Shown: piece by piece, positions 1 through 5,837 of the stretch
How the letters are laid out: each line of letters starts with the position of its first letter
Position numbering within the stretch: position 1 is the stretch's first letter
NCBI GenBank assembly: GCA_015061765.1
Contig: SUVZ01000118.1
Span: forward strand, 1-9,639
DNA: 9,639 nt
Direction of reading: 5' to 3'
Origin: Lentisphaerota bacterium
GTDB lineage: Bacteria > Verrucomicrobiota > Kiritimatiellia > RFP12 > UBA1067
The notes under the pieces: generated by a model
What the model was told of the DNA's origin: nothing
Seen by the model: only the letters and a program-made list of their open reading frames with translations
The model's database searches: none
Translations under genes and position numbers: made by a program

Positions 1-1680
1 AAGGCTACGCAGCATCTCCGCATCCCAATCGCCAAGAGCCTTGAACCGGAGATCCTGATCAGTCCTCAACGACCACTGCCGACGCGCATGGCTGTAGCTG
101 AACCCATTCCCCTCCCGCGGGAAATCAATCCATTCGGGATGGCCAAACTCGTTTCCCATGAAATTCAGATACGCACCACCGTTCAAAGCAAATGTCGCAA
201 GGCGCGCCATTTTATGGAGAGCGATTCCCCTTTCGACGGCAAGGTTCTGCTGATCCTTGCGCATACCGAAATAGACCTCCTTATCCACAAGCTGGAAGAA
301 GAACGTCTTGCCGCCGACAAGCGCCTGATCGTGAGACTCCACATATGATACGACCTTTTCGTCACGACGGTGATCCGTAAGAGCGTGGTAGAGTCCATGC
401 ATCGACCAATCCTCGTCCACCACCTCATCTGCAAGCTTGAACCAGTAGTCCGGTTCACCCATTGCCATGCGATAATCGAACCCCATACCGCCATTCTTGA
501 GCGGCGCGGCACATCCCGGCATTCCTGAGACATCCTCAGCCACCGTGATTGCCGTCGGATTGACCTCATGGATCACACGGTTCGCAAGCGCAATGTACGC
601 CAACGCGTCCACATCGACATTTCCGTTGAAGTACATCGAATAGCCGGTGAACGCAACGCCAAGACCATGGTCGCGGTACATCATGGACGTGATGCCGTCA
701 AAACGGAATCCATCGAAACGGTACTCATCCAGCCAGAAGCGGCAGTTGGAAAGGAGGAAATGCAGCACTTCCGTCTTGCCGTAGTCGAAGCAGCGCGAAT
801 CCCAGGCGGAGTGCCAGCCACGCGAACCCGAATGGAAATACTGGCAGTCCGTTCCGTCGAAGAGAGACAGCCCGTCACGTTCGTTCTTGACGGAATGGGA
901 ATGGACAAGATCCATTATGACACACAGACCCATCCCGTGCGCAGTGTCGATGAGCGATTTCAGGTCCTCGGGAGTTCCGAAACGCGACGATGCGGCGAAG
1001 AAGCTCGACACATGATAACCGAACGACCCGTAGTATGGATGCTCCATCACCGCCATCAGCTGGACAGTGTTGTAACCGGCGGCCTTTATGCGCGGTAACA
1101 TCTCATCCCGGAACTCTGCGTATGAGGCGACTTTCTCCTCCTCACTCGCCATACCGATATGCGCCTCGTAGATGAGGGGTGTCTTCGGCACTTTCGGTGC
1201 AGGATTCATCCAGCTGTAGGGTTTTGGAGGTTCCCATACCTGCGCGGCAAAAAGAGACGTCCCCTTATCCTGCACAACCCTTCTGGCATATGCGGGGATG
1301 CGTTCACCTCGTCCGCCGGCCCATTCCATCTCAAGTCGGTAGAACTGTCCATGTTTAATGGACCGGACGGGGAAAGCACCTTCCCAATCTCCCGTTCCGC
1401 GTTTGCGCGTCAATTTGAAGCGGTTGGACTTCTTCCACTTGGAGAAATCCCCGACGAGCCAAATGGCTGTTGCATTCGGCGCCCATTCGCGGAACACCCA
1501 ACCATCCGACGTCCTGTGAAGTCCGTAGTATTCGTGGGCGGACGCCCAATCAGAAAGACGCTGTCTTCCTGCAAGACGCTTGGCGAGTCGTTTCACATGG
1601 GCGGCACGCCCCTCTATCGCATCGCGATAGGGTGCGAGCCAAGGGTCGTCAACAACCAAACGGACTTTTATCTCTTCCAT
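1..1680 (-). CDS. glgB: 1,4-alpha-glucan branching enzyme (GH13_8 type), C-terminus beyond the left edge
   Basis: Transfers alpha-1,4 glucan segments to alpha-1,6 branch points during cytoplasmic glycogen synthesis. 560 codons are visible. A CBM48-like N-terminal domain (about residues 57-150, WVFREWAPNA and WLVGDFSKW) is followed by the GH13 barrel. Region I is DLVHSH (D257, H260). Region II is GFRFDGITSM with nucleophile D328. Region III is AEDVSGMP with acid/base E382. Region IV is VESHDQALVG (D451). NEFGHPEWIDFPREGN (from N510) is also typical. These signatures and the short N-terminus match the eukaryotic-type GH13_8 subfamily rather than E. coli GlgB. Family members are about 670-700 residues, so roughly 110-140 C-terminal residues are missing at the edge. 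The start at 1680 is preferred over an in-frame ATG at 1686, which would lie almost on the -10 box. No other glycogen gene is visible. The family call is secure; whether the product is needed for storage glycogen is inference. Confidence 0.95.
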   Translation of the reverse strand, partial: MEEIKVRLVVDDPWLAPYRDAIEGRAAHVKRLAKRLAGRQRLSDWASAHEYYGLHRTSDGWVFREWAPNATAIWLVGDFSKWKKSNRFKLTRKRGTGDWEGAFPVRSIKHGQFYRLEMEWAGGRGERIPAYARRVVQDKGTSLFAAQVWEPPKPYSWMNPAPKVPKTPLIYEAHIGMASEEEKVASYAEFRDEMLPRIKAAGYNTVQLMAVMEHPYYGSFGYHVSSFFAASSRFGTPEDLKSLIDTAHGMGLCVIMDLVHSHSVKNERDGLSLFDGTDCQYFHSGSRGWHSAWDSRCFDYGKTEVLHFLLSNCRFWLDEYRFDGFRFDGITSMMYRDHGLGVAFTGYSMYFNGNVDVDALAYIALANRVIHEVNPTAITVAEDVSGMPGCAAPLKNGGMGFDYRMAMGEPDYWFKLADEVVDEDWSMHGLYHALTDHRRDEKVVSYVESHDQALVGGKTFFFQLVDKEVYFGMRKDQQNLAVERGIALHKMARLATFALNGGAYLNFMGNEFGHPEWIDFPREGNGFSYSHARRQWSLRTDQDLRFKALGDWDAEMLRSL

Positions 1681-1687
1681 GACCATT

Positions 1688-1716
1688 ATTATACCAAACC
1701 GCCAAAGCCCACAACA
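1688..1716 (-). promoter_or_regulatory. Promoter of the branching enzyme gene, with extended -10
   Basis: Reading the minus strand, TGG-TATAAT (-10 at 1693-1688) forms a perfect extended -10. A weak -35-like TGTTGT lies 17 nt upstream (1716-1711). Only 7 nt separate the -10 from the ATG at 1680. A normal transcription start would therefore fall at about 1681, giving almost no leader, and no Shine-Dalgarno sequence is present. Confidence 0.6.
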
Positions 1717-1768
1717 CCCCACAAATCAGATTTTGCTTTCCTCCATAACGCATCACATTTTTATGGTG

Positions 1769-1777
1769 TGATATAAT
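1769..1777 (+). promoter_or_regulatory. Extended -10 promoter of vsr
   Basis: TGA-TATAAT (TG at 1769-1770, -10 at 1772-1777) is a perfect extended -10. There is no convincing -35 at 16-18 nt. The ATG of vsr follows 11 nt later without a Shine-Dalgarno motif, so the predicted leader is about 5 nt. It is back to back with the branching enzyme promoter in a gap of about 110 nt. Confidence 0.55.
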
Positions 1778-1788
1778 CGGCGTCAGTT

Positions 1789-2268
1789 ATGGATCGAATC
1801 ACTCCAGAGCAGCGAAGCAGAATAATGAGCAGGATAAGAGGCCGGGACACAAAACCCGAGGTTCTTGTCCGCAAGCGTATTTTTGCCGCCGGCTGGAGGT
1901 TTAGGGTCTGCGACAGGCGTTTCATGGGCAAGCCGGACATTGTGGTTCCGAAAGCCCGAACCATCATCGACATCCGCGGATGCTTCTGGCACCGTCATGG
2001 CTGCGCCGACTCGACAATGCCCAAGAGCAATGTGCAGTTCTGGATGGAGAAATGGTCGAAGAACGTCAAACGCGACAAGCGCAACGAAAAGTCATGGAAG
2101 GACGAAGGCTGGAACGTGATCACAGTTTGGGGCTGCGCACTTGAAGGCATGAAACGCGAACGAACTCTTCTTCGCATCTGCGAATGTCTCAGCGCCTGGG
2201 CAGAAGAGGCGTCGCTTGCCAAAAAGCGCCGCACACCCCACCGCCTCACCCTTCCACGCATGCCTTAG
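1789..2268 (+). CDS. vsr: Very short patch repair (Vsr-type) DNA mismatch endonuclease
   Basis: Vsr nicks DNA next to T:G mismatches that arise by deamination of 5-methylcytosine, and usually accompanies a cytosine methyltransferase. At 159 residues it is close to E. coli Vsr (156). Recalling the E. coli sequence, the two align without gaps over the core with an offset of one. Here are M13 (E. coli intercalating M14), GKPDIV with catalytic D50 (D51), GCFWH with C65, F66, W67 and H68, Zn ligands H70 and C72, FWMEKWSKNVKRD, and VWGC with the last Zn ligand C116 (C117). The position equivalent to active-site H64 is R63, which is unusual. The C-terminal tail is basic. The ATG has no Shine-Dalgarno site but follows a strong extended -10. 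No methyltransferase gene is in the window, so its partner is unknown. Confidence 0.93.
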   Translation: MDRITPEQRSRIMSRIRGRDTKPEVLVRKRIFAAGWRFRVCDRRFMGKPDIVVPKARTIIDIRGCFWHRHGCADSTMPKSNVQFWMEKWSKNVKRDKRNEKSWKDEGWNVITVWGCALEGMKRERTLLRICECLSAWAEEASLAKKRRTPHRLTLPRMP

Positions 2269-2315
2269 CAGCAGCAAAATGAACAATGCAAATTTAAAGT
2301 TATCAATTAGGCTTA

Positions 2316-2344
2316 TTGCCGTATCACAAGGGAAATACTATCAT
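2316..2344 (+). promoter_or_regulatory. Promoter of the sulfide:quinone oxidoreductase gene
   Basis: TTGCCG (2316-2321) and TATCAT (2339-2344) are separated by exactly 17 nt and match the sigma-70 consensus at 4/6 and 5/6. The predicted transcription start near 2351 is only about 4 nt before the preferred ATG at 2355. This also argues against the upstream TTG at 2316, which lies within the -35 box, as a start codon. Confidence 0.5.
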
Positions 2345-2354
2345 TGGGAACATT

Positions 2355-3686
2355 ATGTTTACAGAAAATATAAATAGACGCGATTTCGTGAAACAGACAT
2401 CTGCCGCAGCCCTTCTCGCAGGGTTGCCCGTGTTCGCCGGAGGATGCTCAGCAAACCCGGCAAAGGGCATTGCCGCCAAGATTCTCATAATCGGCGGCGG
2501 CGCGGCAGGCATTTCGGTGGCGGCACGCCTGAGAAGGAAACTCGACAAGGCAGATATCACACTTGTCGATCCCGCGGACAAACATTTCTACCAACCCGGC
2601 TTCACGTTCATCGGCGCAGGTGTATGGAAAGCCGACGATGTATGGATGAAACAGGAAAAGCTCATCCCTTCCGGCGTCAAGTGGATCAAGAACTCCGTGG
2701 TCGAGGTCGATGCCGCACACAACTCTGCAACCCTCAAAGGCGGCGAAAAGATTTCCTACGACTTCCTCGTGCTCTGCCCGGGCCTTCAGGAGAACTGGTC
2801 GCTCATCCAGGGCATCACCAAGGAGACTCTCGGCGAAGGCAACGCCCACTCGATCTACGACTGGCAGGGCTCGTGCAGGACATGGACCGCTGTGGACAAA
2901 TTTTCCCGCACGGGAGGCCGCGGCATCTTCACCGACACATGGACGAAGCACAAGTGCGGCGGGGCACCGAAGAAGATCTGCCTTCTCACGTAACAGCTCG
3001 CGCGCAAGCACGGAAAGCGCGAAGCCTGCACGTTCAAGTATTTCACCGGCAGCAAGCAGCTTTATGATGTTCCCCACTACACTCCGCGTCTCGAGGAAAT
3101 CTACAGAGAACGCGAAATTCCCGTTTCGGTGCGTTGCCGCCTGACCGGCGTCGACACGGCGGCAAAGCGCGCATATTTCCTCAATTCCGAAACCGGAGCG
3201 ACATTCACCGAAGACTACGACATCCTGCACTTCGCACCGCCGCAGTCTGCGCCCGATTTCGTCAGGAACTCCGGCCTTGGATGGAAAGAAGGCAAACTCG
3301 CGCCCGAAGCATGGGTAAAAACGGACAAGAAGACGTTCGTCCACCTCGACCATCCGAATATCGTATGTCTCGGTGACGCCGCAGGGATCCCCACGTCGAA
3401 GACTTCGGCGGCAATCCGCAAGCAGGCTCCGATCGCGGTGGACAACCTCTGTTCGCTCATCGCGGGCAAGGCTCCGGAAGCGATCTACGGCGGCTATGCG
3501 GCATGCCCCATCATCACGGACTACGGCCACGTGCTGATGGCGGAGTTCGACTACGAGAAGAAGTGCTGTCAGTCGTTCCCGTTCTCGCTCATCGACACCA
3601 CGAAGGAACTCAGAAGCGCCTGGTGGCTCAAGCTCTACGTGCTCAAGCCGATGTACTTCCATCTGATGCTGCGCGGTTTGGCCTGA
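2355..3686 (+). pseudogene. Type II sulfide:quinone oxidoreductase with signal peptide, interrupted by an in-frame TAA
   Basis: An FAD enzyme of the family that oxidises sulfide to polysulfide and passes electrons to quinone; the closest remembered relatives are SQOR-type (type II) proteins. The full frame is 443 codons, a normal family length. Residues 7-31 look like a Tat/lipoprotein signal (NRRDFVK, hydrophobic stretch, FAGGC with C31). The FAD Rossmann motif is GGGAAG (47-52). The redox cysteines are C201 in KCGGAPKK and C384 in YAACPI. The second FAD motif is CLGDAAGIPTSKT (338-350). The C-terminus LKPMYFHLMLRG resembles the family's membrane-contacting tail. Codon 213 (2991-2993) is TAA. 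The same frame continues immediately with well-conserved sequence (QLARKHGKRE...). In human SQOR the aligned residue, from memory, is Glu (LSE), so one GAA-to-TAA change would explain it. Neither half alone should be active, because each carries only one redox cysteine. Sequence error, recent inactivation or readthrough remain open. ATG 2355 is preferred because the promoter lies just upstream. Confidence 0.85.
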
Positions 3687-3705
3687 GGTTCGCTACGCTT
3701 GGCTC

Positions 3706-3872
3706 GGGGAGGATGTGCTTTCGGATCCCTCCCTTCCCGGCAACGTTCGTCGCTGCGCCCGTTCAGCGGGGATTCGCTCGCACGGGCGCTCACTTCGTTC
3801 GGCCTCGTGGCGGCTCATGCGCAACGAATGCCGCGTGCCGGCTCCGGGCGTCCCGTGCAACACATCCTCCCC
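3706..3872. repeat. GC-rich inverted-repeat island
   Basis: Noncoding sequence after the oxidoreductase stop. A perfect 12-bp inverted repeat, GGGGAGGATGTG (3706-3717) with CACATCCTCCCC (3861-3872), brackets about 143 nt. Inside it is an 8-bp perfect hairpin stem, GCGCCCGT (3755-3762) with ACGGGCGC (3782-3789). The stretch is more GC-rich than the flanking A/T-rich sequence from about 3890 on and is full of TTCG/CGAA-type short motifs. No open frame here looks like a protein. It may be an interspersed noncoding repeat, which this single copy cannot show. Confidence 0.5.
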
Positions 3873-3920
3873 ACACCAGCTCCGCTCATTTTAAAATGCG
3901 CTTCCGCGCTTGAAGATAGA

Positions 3921-3953
3921 ATGCCTCGGCTTTTCCGGCGGCATGTTCTTTTT
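3921..3953 (+). terminator. Candidate Rho-independent terminator after the oxidoreductase and repeat island
   Basis: ATGCC(T)CGG and CCG(GC)GGCAT form an 8-bp interrupted stem around a CTTTT loop (3921-3944). A T-rich run, TTCTTTTT, follows at 3946-3953. It is about 235 nt past the upstream stop, so it would end a transcript running through the repeat island. Confidence 0.45.
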
Positions 3954-4012
3954 ATTATTAAGGCCAAAACCCAAACCGTAAAAACTGGAGCTTAGGAAAC
4001 CTTTACCCAAAA

Positions 4013-4027
4013 GGGAACCGATTTCCC
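4013..4027 (-). terminator. Weak terminator-like hairpin downstream of the zinc-ribbon membrane protein gene
   Basis: On the minus strand GGGAA-atcgg-TTCCC forms a 5-bp stem followed directly by TTTT. It lies about 40 nt after the stop of the minus-strand gene at 4067-4414. The stem and T-run are short, so this is tentative. Apart from this and the upstream hairpin, nothing else is apparent between 3954 and 4066. Confidence 0.3.
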
Positions 4028-4066
4028 ATCAACAATACAACACTTCGGCAGATGTTGCGCTTATGA

Positions 4067-4414
4067 TTATAAGACTCTTTTCGAGAAATCAGTATCTACG
4101 TCCTTTTCACAATGCACACATATGACCGGCAGGCGCTTCTCGATCCTCTTGACGCAATTGCGCCCTGCGCCGTCTTTGCCGGTCCATCCCGACATCACGG
4201 ATTTTCCGCAATACGGACACCCCGAACAGCGATGAACGCAAAACGATACAGCCGCAAAAGCCAATAACATGACATTCTGCATCCAACAGAAAATCCCATC
4301 ACCTTTCCCCATAGATAATTCCACAAGACCAGTCACGCCCTGTACGATAAGAACAATCGCAAGCGTTACCTGCGCCCGGCGCCATTTGCGCAAATCTTCG
4401 AAGTCTGTTTTCAT
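4067..4414 (-). CDS. Small membrane protein: two helices plus cysteine-rich (zinc-ribbon-like) tail
   Basis: I do not recognise a named family. The 115-residue protein has a charged N-terminus (MKTDFEDLRKWRR) and two hydrophobic segments (about 15-33 and 44-62). Its tail contains a cysteine pair in CPYCG (C66, C69) and another in CVHC (C99, C102), a spacing typical of a zinc ribbon. Extra cysteines are C59, C63 and C87. The positive N-terminus suggests that the N-terminus and the cysteine-rich tail both face the cytoplasm. The gene is expressed divergently from the NTF2-fold lipoprotein cluster, from its own strong promoter with a leader of about 24 nt. A G-run (GGGGGT) just before the ATG is the only Shine-Dalgarno-like sequence. 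It is an ordinary intact gene of unknown function. Confidence 0.75.
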   Translation of the reverse strand: MKTDFEDLRKWRRAQVTLAIVLIVQGVTGLVELSMGKGDGIFCWMQNVMLLAFAAVSFCVHRCSGCPYCGKSVMSGWTGKDGAGRNCVKRIEKRLPVICVHCEKDVDTDFSKRVL

Positions 4415-4444
4415 GGCATACCCCCGTTCATCGAGAACTGCGCC

Positions 4445-4473
4445 ATTTTATCAAATGACATCACCTCTTTCAA
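4445..4473 (-). promoter_or_regulatory. Strong promoter of the zinc-ribbon membrane protein gene
   Basis: On the minus strand TTGAAA (4473-4468, 5/6) is followed after exactly 17 nt by TAAAAT (4450-4445, 5/6). The -10 is preceded directly by TGA, making an extended -10. The -10 is 30 nt upstream of the ATG, giving a conventional short leader. Confidence 0.7.
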
Positions 4474-4542
4474 TTGCGAGACAAGTGTATTTTCGACTTT
4501 AAAGTTAACGTCTCAAGACTATATTAATATGCCGCCGAGCGC

Positions 4543-4571
4543 TTGACAGAGGAAAGACGGTTTGCTATTGT
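4543..4571 (+). promoter_or_regulatory. Strong promoter of the NTF2-fold lipoprotein / membrane protein cluster
   Basis: A perfect -35, TTGACA (4543-4548), is followed after 17 nt by TATTGT (4566-4571, 4/6). The -10 is preceded by TGC, forming an extended -10. The predicted start near 4578 gives a leader of about 67 nt before the first small ORF. Two perfect 10-bp palindromes, ACTTTAAAGT (4496-4505) and ATATTAATAT (4521-4530), lie between this promoter and the divergent one and could be operators. Confidence 0.7.
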
Positions 4572-4644
4572 TTCCGTTGTTGTAGGTTGAGAGTACACTT
4601 GCAAACTGCAAACAACTTTCATCTGCTGCATTAAGGAGGTTGAG

Positions 4645-4722
4645 ATGAGTATGCTGAAACATGCCGCTTCAGCGGTTGCAATTGATGCGGTTGTGGCATC
4701 CGGCAACCAAGTCCAAAGTTAA
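4645..4722 (+). CDS. 25-residue ORF with a perfect Shine-Dalgarno site (leader peptide or small protein)
   Basis: This is the first ORF of the transcript. A textbook AAGGAGG (4633-4639) sits 5 nt before ATG. The peptide begins MSMLKHAASAVAIDAVV and ends GNQVQS, mostly small residues with no clear membrane helix. Its stop TAA (4720-4722) is part of TAAGGAGAG, the Shine-Dalgarno site of the next gene, so translation of the two is probably coupled. There is no run of one amino acid that would suggest classical attenuation. The ribosome site is stronger than those of many real genes, which is the main reason to believe it is translated. Confidence 0.55.
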   Translation: MSMLKHAASAVAIDAVVASGNQVQS

Positions 4723-4732
4723 GGAGAGAACC

Positions 4733-5088
4733 ATGAAGAAATCTTACTTGATATTTGCGGCTGTGACAATTGCGACAGGATGTTGCAAGGATGTGACTGT
4801 ATTTGTCCTCGATCAAGAGGCTGAATTTTACAATCCAAATCAAAAAACAGTAAACCTCAAAAAGCATCCCATATGCAACAGTCCTATGATGGCCGCACAA
4901 ATGGCGGAGACGGTATTTGTGAATGTATATGGTGAAAAAGTGCTTAAAGAACGTCCTTGGCATGTTACCGATATGGGAGATTCGTATGCTGTCACCGGAT
5001 CTCTCGAAAAAGGATTTTTGGAGGTGTGGCACAGCTTAAGATCATGAAAGAAAATGGGGCTGTCGTTTTGCATCTCCATGGAAAATAA
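4733..5088 (+). pseudogene. NTF2-fold immunity-like lipoprotein, 3' end shifted by a one-base deletion
   Basis: The ATG follows AAGGAG after a short spacer. The N-terminus is a lipoprotein signal (MKKSYLIFAAVTIATGC, C17 lipidated). The body (HPICNSPMMAAQMAETVF, VYGEKVLKERPWHV, YAVTGSLEKG) resembles the small NTF2-fold domain found among immunity-type proteins, where a sequence like KGxxGGVAxIxIxKxxGxVLxIxHGK is expected at the end. As given, the frame reads GFLEVWHSLRS and stops at 5047. If the T-run at 5015-5019 had six T's instead of five, it would read GFFGGVAQLKIMKENG...HLHGK and stop at 5086-5088, giving 119 residues and fitting the family ending closely. The lesion is therefore a probable one-base loss, real or a homopolymer error. 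No toxin gene is adjacent, so an immunity role is unproven. Confidence 0.7.
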
Positions 5089-5113
5089 ATGCGGCTGCGC
5101 CCAGGAGAAACAA

Positions 5114-5167
5114 ATGAAATTCCAGTCGCCCACTTCATTCAAATTCCGATTGCGTAAAACAATATGA
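5114..5167 (+). CDS. 17-residue ORF overlapping the next start (translational coupler)
   Basis: AGGAG (5103-5107) lies 6 nt before the ATG. The peptide is basic: MKFQSPTSFKFRLRKTI. Its TGA (5165-5167) overlaps the ATG of the five-helix membrane protein (5164) as ATGA. That downstream gene has no Shine-Dalgarno site of its own, so ribosomes finishing this ORF probably restart there. The peptide's own function, if any, is unknown. Confidence 0.5.
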   Translation: MKFQSPTSFKFRLRKTI

Positions 5168-5829
5168 ACAAAACCATCACAGCTGTAAAATGTCTTGGAG
5201 TTTTCATTCTGGGACTGATGTCGATTACGTTTCAATGGATGGCATACCAGATGATTTCCTTTCGGTTATGTTCCGAACGCAAATTCAAAACGGTAATCGC
5301 AGGAGACGCTCTTGATCAGAGCGGACTTACAAAATTCCTTCTGCTGACTCTGTTGATGATGTCGATTGCGGTACTCGCATATTGCCTGGCCATTTCGATA
5401 TCCCGTCAGAAATGGTGGCGCATCGCATGTCTCACGGCATTTCCATTTACAGTCGCCATTCCTCTTGGCGCAACCTTGATGTATTCATGGGAACTTGCAA
5501 GATACATCGCTGTCATGGGGATTACCCCTGACCGTATTATAGGCGCAAGATTGGGAATCCTTCTTTTCTTTATGCCAATATTCTGCATTGCCGGATATTT
5601 TGTCGGCGCCAAACCGATAAAGCGGCTTGTCTTCACCGGAATCGCGTGTTTGTTTGGCGCCTACCTTGCATTTATGGCAACAGATGCCGCCGCACGAAAA
5701 TCGATATCAAACCATCCACTCCCGAAACTATGCGGTCCCAACAATGTTGGCGTTCCAGACACACCCGAAACATCACCTTGCTACGGCCTTAAAGAAATAG
5801 TCTTTGGAGTACCGAAGCCCATCAGATGA
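5164..5829 (+). CDS. Five-helix integral membrane protein of unknown function
   Basis: I do not recognise the family. The 221-residue protein has hydrophobic segments at about 7-30, 57-79, 86-108, 126-147 and 153-172. A soluble C-terminal stretch of about 50 residues contains two cysteines (C190, C206) and several prolines. An in-frame TAA lies just upstream at 5155-5157, so 5164 is the first available ATG. Initiation is explained by the ATGA overlap with the preceding 17-codon ORF. It is the last gene of the unit transcribed from the 4543 promoter. It converges with the radical SAM gene, with only 8 nt between their stop codons and no obvious terminator between them. A role linked to the upstream NTF2-fold lipoprotein is inference from co-transcription only. 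Confidence 0.75.
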   Translation: MNKTITAVKCLGVFILGLMSITFQWMAYQMISFRLCSERKFKTVIAGDALDQSGLTKFLLLTLLMMSIAVLAYCLAISISRQKWWRIACLTAFPFTVAIPLGATLMYSWELARYIAVMGITPDRIIGARLGILLFFMPIFCIAGYFVGAKPIKRLVFTGIACLFGAYLAFMATDAAARKSISNHPLPKLCGPNNVGVPDTPETSPCYGLKEIVFGVPKPIR

Positions 5830-5837
5830 ACATGCGA

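Noticed and set aside
568..1098. Plus-strand open frame of 176 codons, and others across 88-1776
   Set aside because: These are shadows of the branching enzyme gene, which contains all four GH13 regions on the minus strand.
2991..2993. Selenocysteine or pyrrolysine recoding of the stop in the oxidoreductase
   Set aside because: The codon is TAA, not TGA or TAG. Several other stops in the window are TAA (for example after the 25-codon ORF), so a global reassignment is unlikely.
2448..3662. A 404-codon open frame on the minus strand
   Set aside because: It is antisense to the oxidoreductase, whose plus frame has clear FAD and cysteine motifs. The antisense product has no recognisable domain; long shadow frames are common opposite GC-rich third positions.
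3687..3900. A tRNA or other structured RNA gene in the GC-rich gap
   Set aside because: No cloverleaf with a TTCRA arm and matching acceptor could be found; the structure seen is only nested inverted repeats.
5012..5022. Programmed -1 frameshift in the NTF2-fold gene
   Set aside because: The site is A TTT TTG rather than X XXY YYZ, with poor re-pairing of both tRNAs and no upstream stimulatory Shine-Dalgarno at the usual distance. A one-base deletion is simpler.
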